Source: an uncultured Dysosmobacter sp. (lineage in GTDB: Bacteria > Bacillota > Clostridia > Oscillospirales > Oscillospiraceae). Taken from it: DNA of 64,000 nt. The stretch lies in contig CAKTIO010000004.1 of assembly GCA_934565855.1 (NCBI GenBank), forward strand, positions 1 through 64,000, in the 5' to 3' direction. Below the pieces are notes generated by a model, which worked only from the letters and a program-made list of their open reading frames with translations, did not search any database and had not been told where the DNA came from. Below are positions 43,447-52,110 of the stretch, piece by piece. Every line of letters starts with the position of its first letter. Within the stretch, counting starts at the first letter, position 1. Both the position numbers and the translations under genes were made by a program.

Positions 43447-45524
43447 AACTGATTATCGCAGAAAAACCGAGCGTAGCAAAATCTATCGCATCGGCCCTGG
43501 GTGCTTCATCCAGGGCCGATGGCTTTTATGAGGGCAATGAGCTTCTTGTATCCTGGTGCGTGGGGCACCTGGTATCCCCAATGGATGCAGGCGGCTATGA
43601 CGAGCGATTCAAGAAATGGCGTTATGACGATCTTCCTATTCTGCCTGAGCCGTTCCGCTATGTGCTGGCACCGGGCAAGGAGGACGCTTTTGAAAATCTC
43701 CGCGCCTTGATGGACCGCCCCGATGTGGATACCATCGTCAATTCTTGTGACGCCGGGCGTGAAGGTGAGCTGATCTTCCGTCTGGTGTATGAAATGGCTG
43801 GCTGCCGCAAGCCGGTCCTCCGCCTCTGGATTTCCTCGATGGAGGATAGCGCCATCCGGGAGGGCTTTTCTGATCTGCGCCCCGGCGCCGATTATGAAGC
43901 CCTGTATCAATCCGCCCTCTGCCGCCAGAAAGCGGATTGGCTGGTGGGGATCAATGCCACGCGCCTTTTCTCCGTTCTCTATCACCGCACTTTGAATGTG
44001 GGCCGTGTGCAGACACCCACGCTGGCAATGCTGGCGGAGCGTGACGCGAATATTACGCTGTTCCACAAGGAAAAATATCATCTGCTGCGTCTGATGCTGA
44101 ATGGAGCCGAGGCAGTGTCGGAGAAGTTCACCGATTCGGCAGCGGCGGAACAGGCAGCGGCCATGTGCAAGGGCGCGGTCGTCACCTGTACCTCTGTCAC
44201 GAAGGAGCAGAAGAAGGAACAGCCTCCGAAGCTCTATGATCTCACCGCCCTGCAGCGTGAGGCAAACCGCCTGTTTGGATACACGGCGAAGCAGACCCTT
44301 GACTACGCCCAGAGCCTCTACGAAAAGAAGCTGCTGACCTATCCCCGCACGGACAGCCGCTATCTGACCTCCGACATGGCGGAAACGGTCTCCTGTGTGA
44401 TCCACCTGGCGGCAAAGCTGCCGCCTTTTGATGGCTGCGGCAACTTCTTTCCGCTGGTGGAGGCCATGATCTCCGATAAGGATGTATCCGACCACCACGC
44501 CATTATCCCTACAATGGAGGTTGAGAAAGCAGATATCAAGACTCTGCCATTGGGCGAGCGCAATTTATTTCTGCTGGTCTGCTGCAAGCTGCTGTGTGCA
44601 TCGGCGGAACCGTATGTGTATGAGGCGGTCACGGCAACTTTCGACTGCGGCGGCCATTCCTTCACCGCAAAGGGCAAGCGCATCCTCTCCGAAGGCTGGC
44701 GGGAGATCGACCGCATTTTCCGTACCTCCCTGAAAGAAAAGCCTGTGGATGGGGACGGCGGTACGCTCCCGGACTTCACCGAAGGACGGACTTTTGACGG
44801 TGTGGAGGTTGTTGTTACCGAGCATTTCACCCAGCCGCCGAAGCCCTACACCGAAGATACCCTTCTGTCCGCTATGGAGAATGCGGGCAAGGACGATATT
44901 CCCGACGAGGCGGAGCGAAAAGGTCTTGGCACGCCTGCGACCAGGGCGGCAATCATCGAAAAACTGGTAACAGCCGGATTTGTGGAGCGCAAGGGCAAGA
45001 GCCTGATCCCCACAAAAGCAGGTATCAACCTTGTCACGGTTCTGCCGGAGCCGCTGACCTCCCCCATGCTGACGGCGGAATGGGAACAGAAATTGACGGA
45101 GATCGCAAAAGGCGGTGCTGACCCGGATACCTTCATGGACGGTATCCGCACGATGGTCCAGGAGATTGTTTCTACCTATTCCTGTATTTCTGAGGACGGC
45201 AAAAAGCTGTTTGCCCCGGAGAAGGAAGTGATCGGCACCTGTCCCCGCTGCGGACAGCCGGTCTATGAGGGAAAGAAAAACTTTGCGTGTTCGGATCGAT
45301 CCTGCGGTTTCGTCCTCTGGAAAAATGACCGCTTCTGGACGAGCCGTAAGAAAGAGCTGACAAAGAAGATGGCGGCGGACCTTCTGAAAAAGGGCCGTAC
45401 CAATGTAAAGGGAATGTGGTCTGAAAAGAAACAGGCCACTTATGACGCTGCTGTGATCCTGGATGACACGGGCGGCAAGTACATCAATTTCAAGCTGGAA
45501 TTTTCCAAAAATAAGCGAAGCTGA
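43443..45524 (+). CDS. topB: DNA topoisomerase III
   Basis: This 693-residue type IA topoisomerase begins with the Toprim motif IIAEKPSVAKSIASALG, has SCDAGREGELIFR, and carries the active-site tyrosine in LLTYPRTDSRYL near residue 305. The C-terminal part has a zinc-ribbon (CPRCGQPVYEG then CSDRSCGFVLW). Element-encoded topoisomerases of this kind are standard in Tn1549-like ICEs and probably help resolve transferred or replicating DNA. It overlaps the preceding gene by ATGA and is followed by an ArdA-like gene 13 bases later. Confidence 0.95.
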   Translation: MKLIIAEKPSVAKSIASALGASSRADGFYEGNELLVSWCVGHLVSPMDAGGYDERFKKWRYDDLPILPEPFRYVLAPGKEDAFENLRALMDRPDVDTIVNSCDAGREGELIFRLVYEMAGCRKPVLRLWISSMEDSAIREGFSDLRPGADYEALYQSALCRQKADWLVGINATRLFSVLYHRTLNVGRVQTPTLAMLAERDANITLFHKEKYHLLRLMLNGAEAVSEKFTDSAAAEQAAAMCKGAVVTCTSVTKEQKKEQPPKLYDLTALQREANRLFGYTAKQTLDYAQSLYEKKLLTYPRTDSRYLTSDMAETVSCVIHLAAKLPPFDGCGNFFPLVEAMISDKDVSDHHAIIPTMEVEKADIKTLPLGERNLFLLVCCKLLCASAEPYVYEAVTATFDCGGHSFTAKGKRILSEGWREIDRIFRTSLKEKPVDGDGGTLPDFTEGRTFDGVEVVVTEHFTQPPKPYTEDTLLSAMENAGKDDIPDEAERKGLGTPATRAAIIEKLVTAGFVERKGKSLIPTKAGINLVTVLPEPLTSPMLTAEWEQKLTEIAKGGADPDTFMDGIRTMVQEIVSTYSCISEDGKKLFAPEKEVIGTCPRCGQPVYEGKKNFACSDRSCGFVLWKNDRFWTSRKKELTKKMAADLLKKGRTNVKGMWSEKKQATYDAAVILDDTGGKYINFKLEFSKNKRS

Positions 45525-45537
45525 AGGAGGAACGTAT

Positions 45538-47382
45538 ATGCCGGTTTACAGTTACGATAAGGATTATCCCTTTGCCGCCTTTATCACCAATCTTGGAAAG
45601 TACAACGAGGGCGAGCTTGTGGGCGAATGGGTGAAGTTTCCCACCACCGCCGAGGAATTGAAGGAAGTGTTTAAGCGGATCGGGATCGGCCAGAAGGATG
45701 ACTTCGGCCAGCCCTATGAGGAATGGTTCATCACGGACTATGACTGCTATGTGGACGGTCTTTACAGTAAGCTGGGTGAATATGAAAATCTGGACGAGCT
45801 GAATTATCTGGCATCGAAGCTGGATGAAATGAGCGAAAGCGAATACGCACAGTTTCAGGCCGGTATGGAAATGGGCGACCATTGCGGCAGCCTGCAGGAG
45901 ATCATCAACCTCACCGAGAATCTGGATTGCTATGAGGTTTACCCCGATATCCATGACTATGACGATCTGGGCCGCTATTACATCGAAGAACTGGACGTTA
46001 TGCAGGTGCCAGAGCATTTGCAGAATTACATCGACTATGAGGCCTACGGCCGGGACGTTGCGTTGGAGGAAAACGGCACCTTCACGGATCAGGGCTATGT
46101 GCGTGATACGGGTGACAGTTTCCATGAGTATTACGACGGTGAGCGCGGCAGTATCCCCGACGAATACCGGGTGATGACCTTCCAGGACAATCTTCCCGAA
46201 GAAGAAAAATCCGAGTGGGCTATGGATATCGCCTTTGACATGGACGAATTTTTCCGCCAAAACGATCCGCAGTATGCGGCGGAGCACCCGGAGGCACACG
46301 CCGCAAAGGAAGAACTTTACGAAAGCCTGATGGCTGGGCGCATTTCCGCTCTGGATGAAAAGCTGGCGGCGCTTGGGCAGACGCAGGAGGACTATCTTCC
46401 TTCGGAAATTGAAAAATTCAAGGATGCCACGGGCTATGAGGAGTTTCTTGATTTCGATCCGGCGGAGGTCAAGGCCGCTTTGGAGGACCCGGCTAAATCC
46501 CGTGTGGATGAAATGCTGACCGCTGCGGAAAGAGCGGAACGGGAGTATGCGGCGGCAGCCGCCTATGTGCAGACTCCGGCGGATATCGTGGCACAGGCGC
46601 AGGCTGTTCAGAATCAGGCTGCGGAAAACAGCTTTTCCATTTATCAGCTCAAGGGCGGCAATGAAACGCTGGACTATCGTTTCGAGCCGCTGGACAGTAT
46701 CCACAGCAACGGCCTTTCCGTCAAGCCGGAAAATTATGAGCTGGTCTATACGGCACCGCTGACGGAGAAGGATAACCTTGAAAGCATTTATACCCGGTTC
46801 AATGTAGATCGTCCGGCAGACTTCACCGGGCACTCCCTGTCCGTATCGGATATCGTGGTGCTGCATCAGGACGGAAAGGACACCGCCCATTATTGCGATA
46901 GGGTGGGCTTTACCGAAGTGCCGGAGTTTTTGCAGGAACGGCAGCCGGAGCTTACCCCGGACGATCTGGAAACCGGCGAGCGCATCCGGACGCCCAGGGG
47001 CAGCTTCTATGTGACCGCCATGAGCCGGGAGCAGATGGAGGCGGTCGGTTACGGTGTTCACCATATTTCCGATGATGGAAAATATCTTATCATGGGAAAC
47101 GGCACACGGGCCTTTGCCGTGGCAGCGGAGCAGCCGGAGAAGGACAATCCCCTCCGCACGGCGGAAATGACGCTGGAGGATGACTACGGCATGATCGACG
47201 GCGTTATCAACAACGGCAGACGCGGTGAGGAACTGGAAAAGGCAAAAGAACACGCGGATCGTCCGCAGCCTGAGAAAAAGCCCTCCATCCGGGATCGGCT
47301 GGAGGCGGCAAAGCAGGAGTGCGCGAAACAGCAGCCCAAATCTGCCCCGGCAAAGAAGCCTCCGGAGCTGGGGGAACGATGA
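45538..47382 (+). CDS. ArdA-like antirestriction domain fused to YodL and DUF4316-like domains
   Basis: The 614-residue product is a multidomain protein. Residues about 5-165 fit ArdA, an acidic DNA mimic: YDKDYPFAAFITNLGKYNEG and a very acidic, Tyr-rich stretch such as YDCYVDGLYSKLGEYENLDE. A helical linker follows, then a YodL-type domain (SIYQLKGGNETLDYRFEPLD near residue 365 and later LSVSDIVVLHQDG), and a C-terminal DUF4316-like region (LRTAEMTLEDDYGMIDGVIN) with a basic tail. ArdA proteins inhibit type I restriction enzymes in recipients. The functions of the other two domains are unknown. Confidence 0.85.
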   Translation: MPVYSYDKDYPFAAFITNLGKYNEGELVGEWVKFPTTAEELKEVFKRIGIGQKDDFGQPYEEWFITDYDCYVDGLYSKLGEYENLDELNYLASKLDEMSESEYAQFQAGMEMGDHCGSLQEIINLTENLDCYEVYPDIHDYDDLGRYYIEELDVMQVPEHLQNYIDYEAYGRDVALEENGTFTDQGYVRDTGDSFHEYYDGERGSIPDEYRVMTFQDNLPEEEKSEWAMDIAFDMDEFFRQNDPQYAAEHPEAHAAKEELYESLMAGRISALDEKLAALGQTQEDYLPSEIEKFKDATGYEEFLDFDPAEVKAALEDPAKSRVDEMLTAAERAEREYAAAAAYVQTPADIVAQAQAVQNQAAENSFSIYQLKGGNETLDYRFEPLDSIHSNGLSVKPENYELVYTAPLTEKDNLESIYTRFNVDRPADFTGHSLSVSDIVVLHQDGKDTAHYCDRVGFTEVPEFLQERQPELTPDDLETGERIRTPRGSFYVTAMSREQMEAVGYGVHHISDDGKYLIMGNGTRAFAVAAEQPEKDNPLRTAEMTLEDDYGMIDGVINNGRRGEELEKAKEHADRPQPEKKPSIRDRLEAAKQECAKQQPKSAPAKKPPELGER

Positions 47383-47576
47383 GCCGGAGCATGAAGTGGC
47401 GGCTGGAGTGGGCATTCTTCCTGGGCGAGAACGGCAGGCGGCAGTACAACCGGCTCTGCAAGGGCTGCGTTCATCCCTGCAAGCAGAGCTTCCGGGCGGC
47501 AGTGGTGGACTGCCCCCACTTCCAATCTCAGCGTGCAAAAAAATGTGCGGATAAGGGTGGGAAACGGGTAAAATAG
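47379..47576 (+). CDS. Small cysteine-containing conjugative-element protein
   Basis: The 65-residue basic product (SMKWRLEWAFFLGENGRRQY then LCKGCVHPCKQSFRAAVVDC) has five cysteines, four of them in a Cx2Cx3C...C arrangement that could bind a metal. It overlaps the preceding gene by ATGA and is the last gene of the long + strand transfer operon before a terminator. I know of similar small proteins in related elements but no function. Confidence 0.6.
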   Translation: MSRSMKWRLEWAFFLGENGRRQYNRLCKGCVHPCKQSFRAAVVDCPHFQSQRAKKCADKGGKRVK

Positions 47577-47694
47577 TCCACCGTGGCGGCGTTTTCAGAC
47601 CCAGCCCTTACGATTTCCCATCCACTCTTTTCTCCGTACTCCTGCGGCGAAAAACTGCGGTTTTCAACACTTTCCAATATGTGCCCATAGAAAA

Positions 47695-47741
47695 AGCGGG
47701 GACGCGGCCTTCGGTATATCCGTTGGCTGCGTCCCCGCTTC
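47695..47741. terminator. Bidirectional terminator closing the transfer operon
   Basis: AAGCGGGGACGC (47695-47706) pairs with GCGTCCCCGCTT (47730-47741). T-runs follow on both strands. It lies between the + strand operon and the convergent Bro-N gene. Positions 47,577-47,694 show nothing else. Confidence 0.88.
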
Positions 47742-47749
47742 TTTTTTGC

Positions 47750-48625
47750 TTATGTATCGTCCTCTTTGGGCTTGTCCGCTTCCGCCACGCCCTCGATCAT
47801 ATCCGTCACCACGGCATTGAGCTGGGCGGCGTTCTGCGATGTGATGACTGGTTCGCCGGTTTCCGTTTCCAGCGCCGTTCTCGCAATGCTGGCGACCTTT
47901 CCGCCTCTGCGGGCAACCTTCATACTTTCAGAAAACCCCTCCGGCTGCTCCTTTTTTGAGATATCCTTGGTGGAGGTCTCTGCCAGCATATTCAGAATGA
48001 TTTCCGTGGTGCTCATGTTGTCCCGGAGATTTTCCTTTTTGAGACCTTTCAGATTTTTATATTGCCGGGTGGTCATGCCGGACCATGCCTTCGTGATCTC
48101 ATCGGTGAGAATGGCATACTCTTTGCCTTGCTGTACGCCGCGCGCCTGCCATTCGGCGGTAAGCTCGTTGCGGACACGGATAGAGAGGATGCGCTGATGA
48201 ATCCAATCGGCGTCATAGCCCTTCTTCTGATAGGTCTCCAACGCCCGATCAATGGCCTGTTCCGGGTCAATGGTCTCCTCAATGCGCTCACGGCCGACCT
48301 GTGCCAGCCAGAGCTTAAAGGGTTCGGCTTTAGGCGACGGAATGGACTGGATGATGCGCAGGATACCTTCCGTATTGGCAGCCTGCACCTTTCTTCGCTT
48401 GCCGTCTGCGGCAATCATTTCAACTGGGGTACAAATTGTACCCCAGTTGGCCGATAACTGCGGATCACGGGTGCGCATCTTCTTGATATACTGCTTGGGG
48501 TCGGCGCTTTCCGCCAGGACCGCCACAACATCCTGAACGGAAAAATACCATTCCTCCCGTTCTTCGTCCCAGGCTGTGCGTATTTTTCTATCTTCAAAAA
48601 GCTGGATGGAATTATTTTCGTCCAT
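47750..48625 (-). CDS. Bro-N domain protein (phage antirepressor-like)
   Basis: The 291-residue product starts with the BRO N-terminal domain: IQLFEDRKIRTAWDEEREEW, YFSVQDVVAVLAESADPKQY, and LLAAD-like GILRIIQSIPSPKAEPFKLWLA. The rest resembles the family of Bro-N proteins on conjugative elements, with WIHQRILSIRVRNELTAEW and TTRQYKNLKGLKKENLRDNM. Such domains bind DNA and are found in phage antirepressors and DinD-like proteins. The ATG at 48625 follows AGGAGGAAAAGCAC. It is an independent minus-strand unit with a repeat-rich upstream region. Confidence 0.82.
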   Translation of the reverse strand: MDENNSIQLFEDRKIRTAWDEEREEWYFSVQDVVAVLAESADPKQYIKKMRTRDPQLSANWGTICTPVEMIAADGKRRKVQAANTEGILRIIQSIPSPKAEPFKLWLAQVGRERIEETIDPEQAIDRALETYQKKGYDADWIHQRILSIRVRNELTAEWQARGVQQGKEYAILTDEITKAWSGMTTRQYKNLKGLKKENLRDNMSTTEIILNMLAETSTKDISKKEQPEGFSESMKVARRGGKVASIARTALETETGEPVITSQNAAQLNAVVTDMIEGVAEADKPKEDDT

Positions 48626-48722
48626 GTGCTTTTCCTCCTTCAACGAATTATATCTATATTACCATAAAATAATGATTATTTCTATAAAGGAACACGATTT
48701 TTACGGCAGTAGCCGTAGGCGT

Positions 48723-48853
48723 TGTGGGAATGTGCGTAAACTGCCAGGATTGCGAGACTGTGGGAAAGCTGTTTGCAGACCTGTGGGAAAAGGCTTGTCT
48801 TTTTCCATCAGGTTGTGAATGGCTTTTCCATCGGCACGAGCGGCAGTTTTCCA
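48723..48853. repeat. Iteron-like short repeats with 23-bp spacing
   Basis: TGTGGGAA occurs at 48723, 48759 and 48782, and TTTTCCA at 48801, 48824 and 48847. The last two TGTGGGAA copies and all three TTTTCCA copies are exactly 23 bases apart. The two motifs are roughly complementary, so the block is two inverted sets. It occupies the noncoding gap 48,626-48,874 upstream of the Bro-N gene. Confidence 0.6.
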
Positions 48854-48874
48854 TATTTCCACGACGCAGGAAAA

Positions 48875-49207
48875 TCAACCAACGATCAGCCGGTACACCG
48901 TCAGCGGCACATACCACACCGCCACGATTAACCGCCAGACCAGGACGAAACCGCCGATGATCCCAGCCAGAATGAAGTTCAGCGCGAACAGGGCGATCCC
49001 GCCGCCCAGGGAGCCGCCGCCCGGTATGATCCAGAGGCGGAGCCGCCAGATGCCGAACGGCAGCCCACAGAGTATCCAGAGCCAGAGATAGTCCAGTTCT
49101 CCGTCATTCACGCAGGCGGACCGGAAAATGCAGTACAGCAGCGCGGCGACCGCCACGGGCAGGATCGTCTTGCAAAAGAAATCCTTTATTGCTTCGCCTC
49201 TCGTCAT
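48875..49207 (-). CDS. Small integral membrane protein of conjugative elements (DUF6050-like)
   Basis: The 110-residue protein has three hydrophobic segments: TILPVAVAALLYCIF, a Trp/Leu-rich central helix, and a Gly-rich stretch running into GIIGGFVLVWRLIVAVWYV. I associate this with the DUF6050-type proteins found near relaxase genes in CTn elements; that label is from memory. The start at 49207 (MTRGEAIKDFF) has GAAGGAGG just upstream. No function is known; a role in the donor membrane during mobilisation is possible. Confidence 0.65.
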   Translation of the reverse strand: MTRGEAIKDFFCKTILPVAVAALLYCIFRSACVNDGELDYLWLWILCGLPFGIWRLRLWIIPGGGSLGGGIALFALNFILAGIIGGFVLVWRLIVAVWYVPLTVYRLIVG

Positions 49208-49292
49208 AGGCTCGCCTCCTTCAAAATCATTTGTATCTTTTTTATTATACCGGATGCTTTGGCAAAAGCCCAGGGTAAAATGCAAGGATCAC

Positions 49293-49628
49293 TTAAAAAG
49301 CGTTTTCTCCGTTCAACTTTGCCTTCACCGTCTCCCAGCCCTTTGAACCGTCCTCACAAATGGCGCTGATGTGTTCACGGTCAATCTCGTCCTCTCCCTG
49401 GCAGAGCATATAGACCGTATAGACCTTTTCAGCAGCCGCCCAGATCAGCTCATCGATGTACTGCAATCCCAGTCCCGGCTTTTCGGCAAACTGCGGGAAA
49501 TTCTCCGGGTGATGGAGCAGCCAGGAAAGGATAGATAGCTGCGCCAGGGCATCGCTTGTCTTCTCTGAAAACCATGCCTGCATATCGTGGTCCCTGGTGC
49601 TGATGCGGATAATGGGTTTGTTGTTCAT
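49293..49628 (-). CDS. Hypothetical conjugative-element protein
   Basis: This 111-residue, largely helical protein includes NKPIIRISTRDHDMQAWF and ISAICEDGSKGWETVKAKL. No transmembrane segment or catalytic motif is visible. It lies 44 bases downstream of the relaxase gene on the same strand, with AGGTACC before the ATG, so it is probably co-transcribed with mobilisation genes. I do not recognise the family. Confidence 0.6.
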   Translation of the reverse strand: MNNKPIIRISTRDHDMQAWFSEKTSDALAQLSILSWLLHHPENFPQFAEKPGLGLQYIDELIWAAAEKVYTVYMLCQGEDEIDREHISAICEDGSKGWETVKAKLNGENAF

Positions 49629-49671
49629 GGTGGTACCTCCATAAATTTATATGTGTTCCGCTCCGTGCGGG

Positions 49672-51018
49672 TCATTCCAATTCCATATTCTTTTTATGCT
49701 CCTGCTCCGGCTGCGGCGGGGAAAGAAAATCCTCCACATTCTGACGCATGGCAGCATAGTCCCGTTCTTCCCGCTGGGTTTTTTGTAATTCAGCTTTCAG
49801 CGCAGCCTTCCTTGCGTTGAGCTCGTCCATTTCAGCCTGCATCCGCTCCGTGGCAGGCAGCGGCACAGCACCCAGCCGCTTACACTCCCTGGCGGCGGCT
49901 TCAAAAAGGATGATCTCGCTCTCATGTCCCCGCAGAAACTTTTCCTTATCTCTGGACGCCTTATAGCGGTCATAGATCGGTTTGAGCTGGCGGTAGGTGG
50001 CGACATGCTTCATCTTCAAGGCCAGCTCGTCTATCTTCGCCCCAGTATCCCGTAGGTCCGCTTTGAGACGGGCAGCGGAGGCGGACGCCGTCTCGCACCG
50101 ATCCAACAATTCCTCATAGCTGCCGATACCATGCTCTGTCAAAAAGTTGGAGGTATCTGCGATCCGTTTCAGATTTTCGATGGTCGCCCAGCGGCGATAG
50201 CCTGCGCTCTGCTGTGCCTTGATGTTGTTCTGGATATCAATGAGCAGGCTGATCTTTCCGCTCCGCTGTTTCGGCTGGCGGGGAGGTCTGGCGCATCCGG
50301 CGATCCGGGCGGCAAGGGCTTCTTCGGTGTAGTCCACACCCAGGGTTTTCAGACGGGTGAACCGTTCCTGATCCGGCGCTCTGACGGAGATATATTTGCC
50401 CCGCTTGATCTCATAACCTTCTCTTTGCAGGCGGCGAAGCAGTTCTTCCAGATCGGAACAGGCTGGCAGAAGCCGGTCGATGGCAGCTTTCAGCTTCGCC
50501 TTATAGCTGGTGCCGTTCTGCGTGGCCTGATGTTCAATATAGCTTTTGCCCTTGTCCTGTCCGGGGATGATGACGGACAGACCGTGTTCCTTGCAAAGCC
50601 GGTCCGAAGTGCGGCGGATATAGTGATAGCTCCGCTTGTTGGAATGATAGTGCTTATGATCCGCAAAGCTGACCGCATTGAAAATCAGGTGGTTATGAAC
50701 ATGATCCTTGTCTATGTGAGTGGTAAGTACAAACTCGTACTTACCGCCCAGGATTTCTTTTGCAAGCTCCATGCCGATCTCATGGGCCTGTTCCGGCGTG
50801 ACCTCCCCAGGCTGAAAGGCTTGGATCAGGTGACGGCCCAGGTTCGTTCCCTTGTCGATGGCATGGCGGCGGGTCCAGGCAAATTCGATATCCGCAGTTT
50901 CGGCGGCGCAGCCATAGGAAGAAACAAGCAGCTTTCCGTCCGTCTTTTCCGGGTTGCAGATATAGTCAATGGCCGCTTTCAGCGTTGACTTGATAGGATG
51001 TGTCTTTGTAACTGCCAT
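49672..51018 (-). CDS. MOB(P)-type relaxase
   Basis: The 448-residue product has a relaxase domain in its first 200 residues: an N-terminal KSTLKAAIDYICNPEKT with a candidate catalytic tyrosine (residue 19), and the three-histidine metal motif HIDKDHVHNHLIFNAV at residues 101-116. A long helical, charged C-terminus follows. It nicks oriT and stays attached to the transferred strand. It overlaps mobC by 40 bases. Family members usually cooperate with PcfB and the VirD4-like coupling protein, both encoded in this element. Confidence 0.93.
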   Translation of the reverse strand: MAVTKTHPIKSTLKAAIDYICNPEKTDGKLLVSSYGCAAETADIEFAWTRRHAIDKGTNLGRHLIQAFQPGEVTPEQAHEIGMELAKEILGGKYEFVLTTHIDKDHVHNHLIFNAVSFADHKHYHSNKRSYHYIRRTSDRLCKEHGLSVIIPGQDKGKSYIEHQATQNGTSYKAKLKAAIDRLLPACSDLEELLRRLQREGYEIKRGKYISVRAPDQERFTRLKTLGVDYTEEALAARIAGCARPPRQPKQRSGKISLLIDIQNNIKAQQSAGYRRWATIENLKRIADTSNFLTEHGIGSYEELLDRCETASASAARLKADLRDTGAKIDELALKMKHVATYRQLKPIYDRYKASRDKEKFLRGHESEIILFEAAARECKRLGAVPLPATERMQAEMDELNARKAALKAELQKTQREERDYAAMRQNVEDFLSPPQPEQEHKKNMELE

Positions 51019-51308
51019 ATCTCGTCCAGCCTTTCCCGTATCTCGTCCATGTCGGCTTGATACGCAGGGTCTCCGGCGTTGATCCGCTTGGCGATCTGGT
51101 TGATATTCCGGCCGATGGCGGAAAGCTCTTTGGTGAACGCCTTGATATCTGCGGTATCCGTATAGATGATATACCCGTCAATCGCCATCTTGCGAAGGTA
51201 GGCGCCATATCTGCGTGTAGGTAACTGGCTCATTTTTTCGTCTATGAGCCGTTTTTCGTCCTCCGTAACATAGAATTTCATTTGGATATTCCGCTTTCGG
51301 TTTGCCAT
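50979..51308 (-). CDS. MobC-like relaxosome accessory protein
   Basis: The 109-residue basic product (KRNIQMKFYVTEDEKRLID then RRYGAYLRKMAIDGYI) has the ribbon-helix-helix opening and helical C-terminus (SAIGRNINQIAKRINAGD) of MobC proteins that bind oriT and help the relaxase. The ATG at 51308 follows GGAGG by 6 bases. The inverted repeats of the probable oriT lie immediately upstream, the usual arrangement. Confidence 0.88.
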   Translation of the reverse strand: MANRKRNIQMKFYVTEDEKRLIDEKMSQLPTRRYGAYLRKMAIDGYIIYTDTADIKAFTKELSAIGRNINQIAKRINAGDPAYQADMDEIRERLDEIWQLQRHILSSQR

Positions 51309-51334
51309 GCGCCGCCTCCGTTCTTCATAAGGGT

Positions 51335-51417
51335 TTGGGACTATCCCAACAAGCAATTTTGAATTTTCGGGCAAGGGACCTGAAAATCTCAAAATTCGCA
51401 AGCGGGTACTCGCTTGC
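51335..51417. other. Probable origin of transfer (oriT)
   Basis: The noncoding gap upstream of mobC contains three stacked inverted repeats: TTGGGA/TCCCAA (51335-51340 and 51344-51349), a longer imperfect pair ATTTTGAATTTTC (51356-51368) with 51382-51395, and GCAAGCG/CGCTTGC (51398-51404 and 51411-51417). Closely spaced inverted repeats next to mobC/relaxase genes are typical of oriT. The nick site cannot be assigned by eye. Confidence 0.7.
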
Positions 51418-51558
51418 TGTGCTTGCTACCGTAACCCTTCCGTACCTTAGTAATACGGAAACGGAGAATTTGGCTACCTTCTGAAAAAGAAAAAACGCTA
51501 CAAACTTTCTCCGTTCATAGCGTCTTTCATACCCTGTTCAGTTGTACCGGGAACACGG

Positions 51559-51921
51559 CTATTCCCCCTTCTCTCTGGCGTCCAGAAGGGCCCGCGCTGT
51601 TGCTATAATGATTCCGATTTCCGTATCATTCAGGTCATCGGCCAGGGCGTCAAGCTGGCGGCGTGCCGTGGTCTTGCCGTCCGCTGTTTCCCCGAAAAGG
51701 ATTTGATCCACGGAAACATGGTAGCGCGTCATAAGTTCCAAAAAGATTTGAACGCTTGGGTGCTGCCCTTTGTTCTCTATGTTTGCCAGGTATCGGGGAG
51801 AGAGAAACATCTCGTTTCCCACCTTGTTGCGGGATTCCTTGCGCCCGGTTCTTGCTTTTTTGATTGCCGCCCCATACGGGCGGAAGTCGATTTTCTTTAC
51901 TGGTCTCTTTGACATATTCAT
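51559..51921 (-). CDS. Cro/CI-type helix-turn-helix regulator
   Basis: The 120-residue product has an Xre-type helix-turn-helix: YGAAIKKARTGRKESRNKV with LSPRYLANIENKGQHPSVQI, then a helical C-terminus. It is divergent from the two-component cassette, whose response regulator starts 190 bases away, and upstream of the mobilisation genes. It may repress transfer functions, as similar regulators do in related ICEs; the target is inferred. Confidence 0.85.
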   Translation of the reverse strand: MNMSKRPVKKIDFRPYGAAIKKARTGRKESRNKVGNEMFLSPRYLANIENKGQHPSVQIFLELMTRYHVSVDQILFGETADGKTTARRQLDALADDLNDTEIGIIIATARALLDAREKGE

Positions 51922-51988
51922 TCACCCAGTTATATTGTACTGTTCCTTTTTTGCACTGAATATGTCTATATAATTCCTCTATATAGCC

Positions 51989-52018
51989 AATATAATTCAT
52001 ATTTTTGGGGGCTGTCAG
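51989..52018 (-). promoter_or_regulatory. Possible promoter for the helix-turn-helix regulator
   Basis: On the minus strand CTGACA (52013-52018) and TATATT (51989-51994) are 18 bases apart. Each hexamer has one mismatch to consensus. Confidence 0.5.
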
Positions 52019-52057
52019 AATTGCGTATGTGGTATATAATTGTAATAGAGAACAAAC

Positions 52058-52086
52058 TTGACCAAATATAGACTTTTCCCTATTAT
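52058..52086 (+). promoter_or_regulatory. Promoter of the two-component system, with shared regulatory motif
   Basis: TTGACC (52058-52063) and TATTAT (52081-52086) are separated by 17 bases and lie just upstream of the response regulator. The spacer contains ATAGAC-TTTTCCC, which recurs at the promoter of the effector genes (54005-54033) at the same spacing. Confidence 0.82.
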
Positions 52087-52110
52087 GATACCAGCGAGCG
52101 AGGTGAAACC

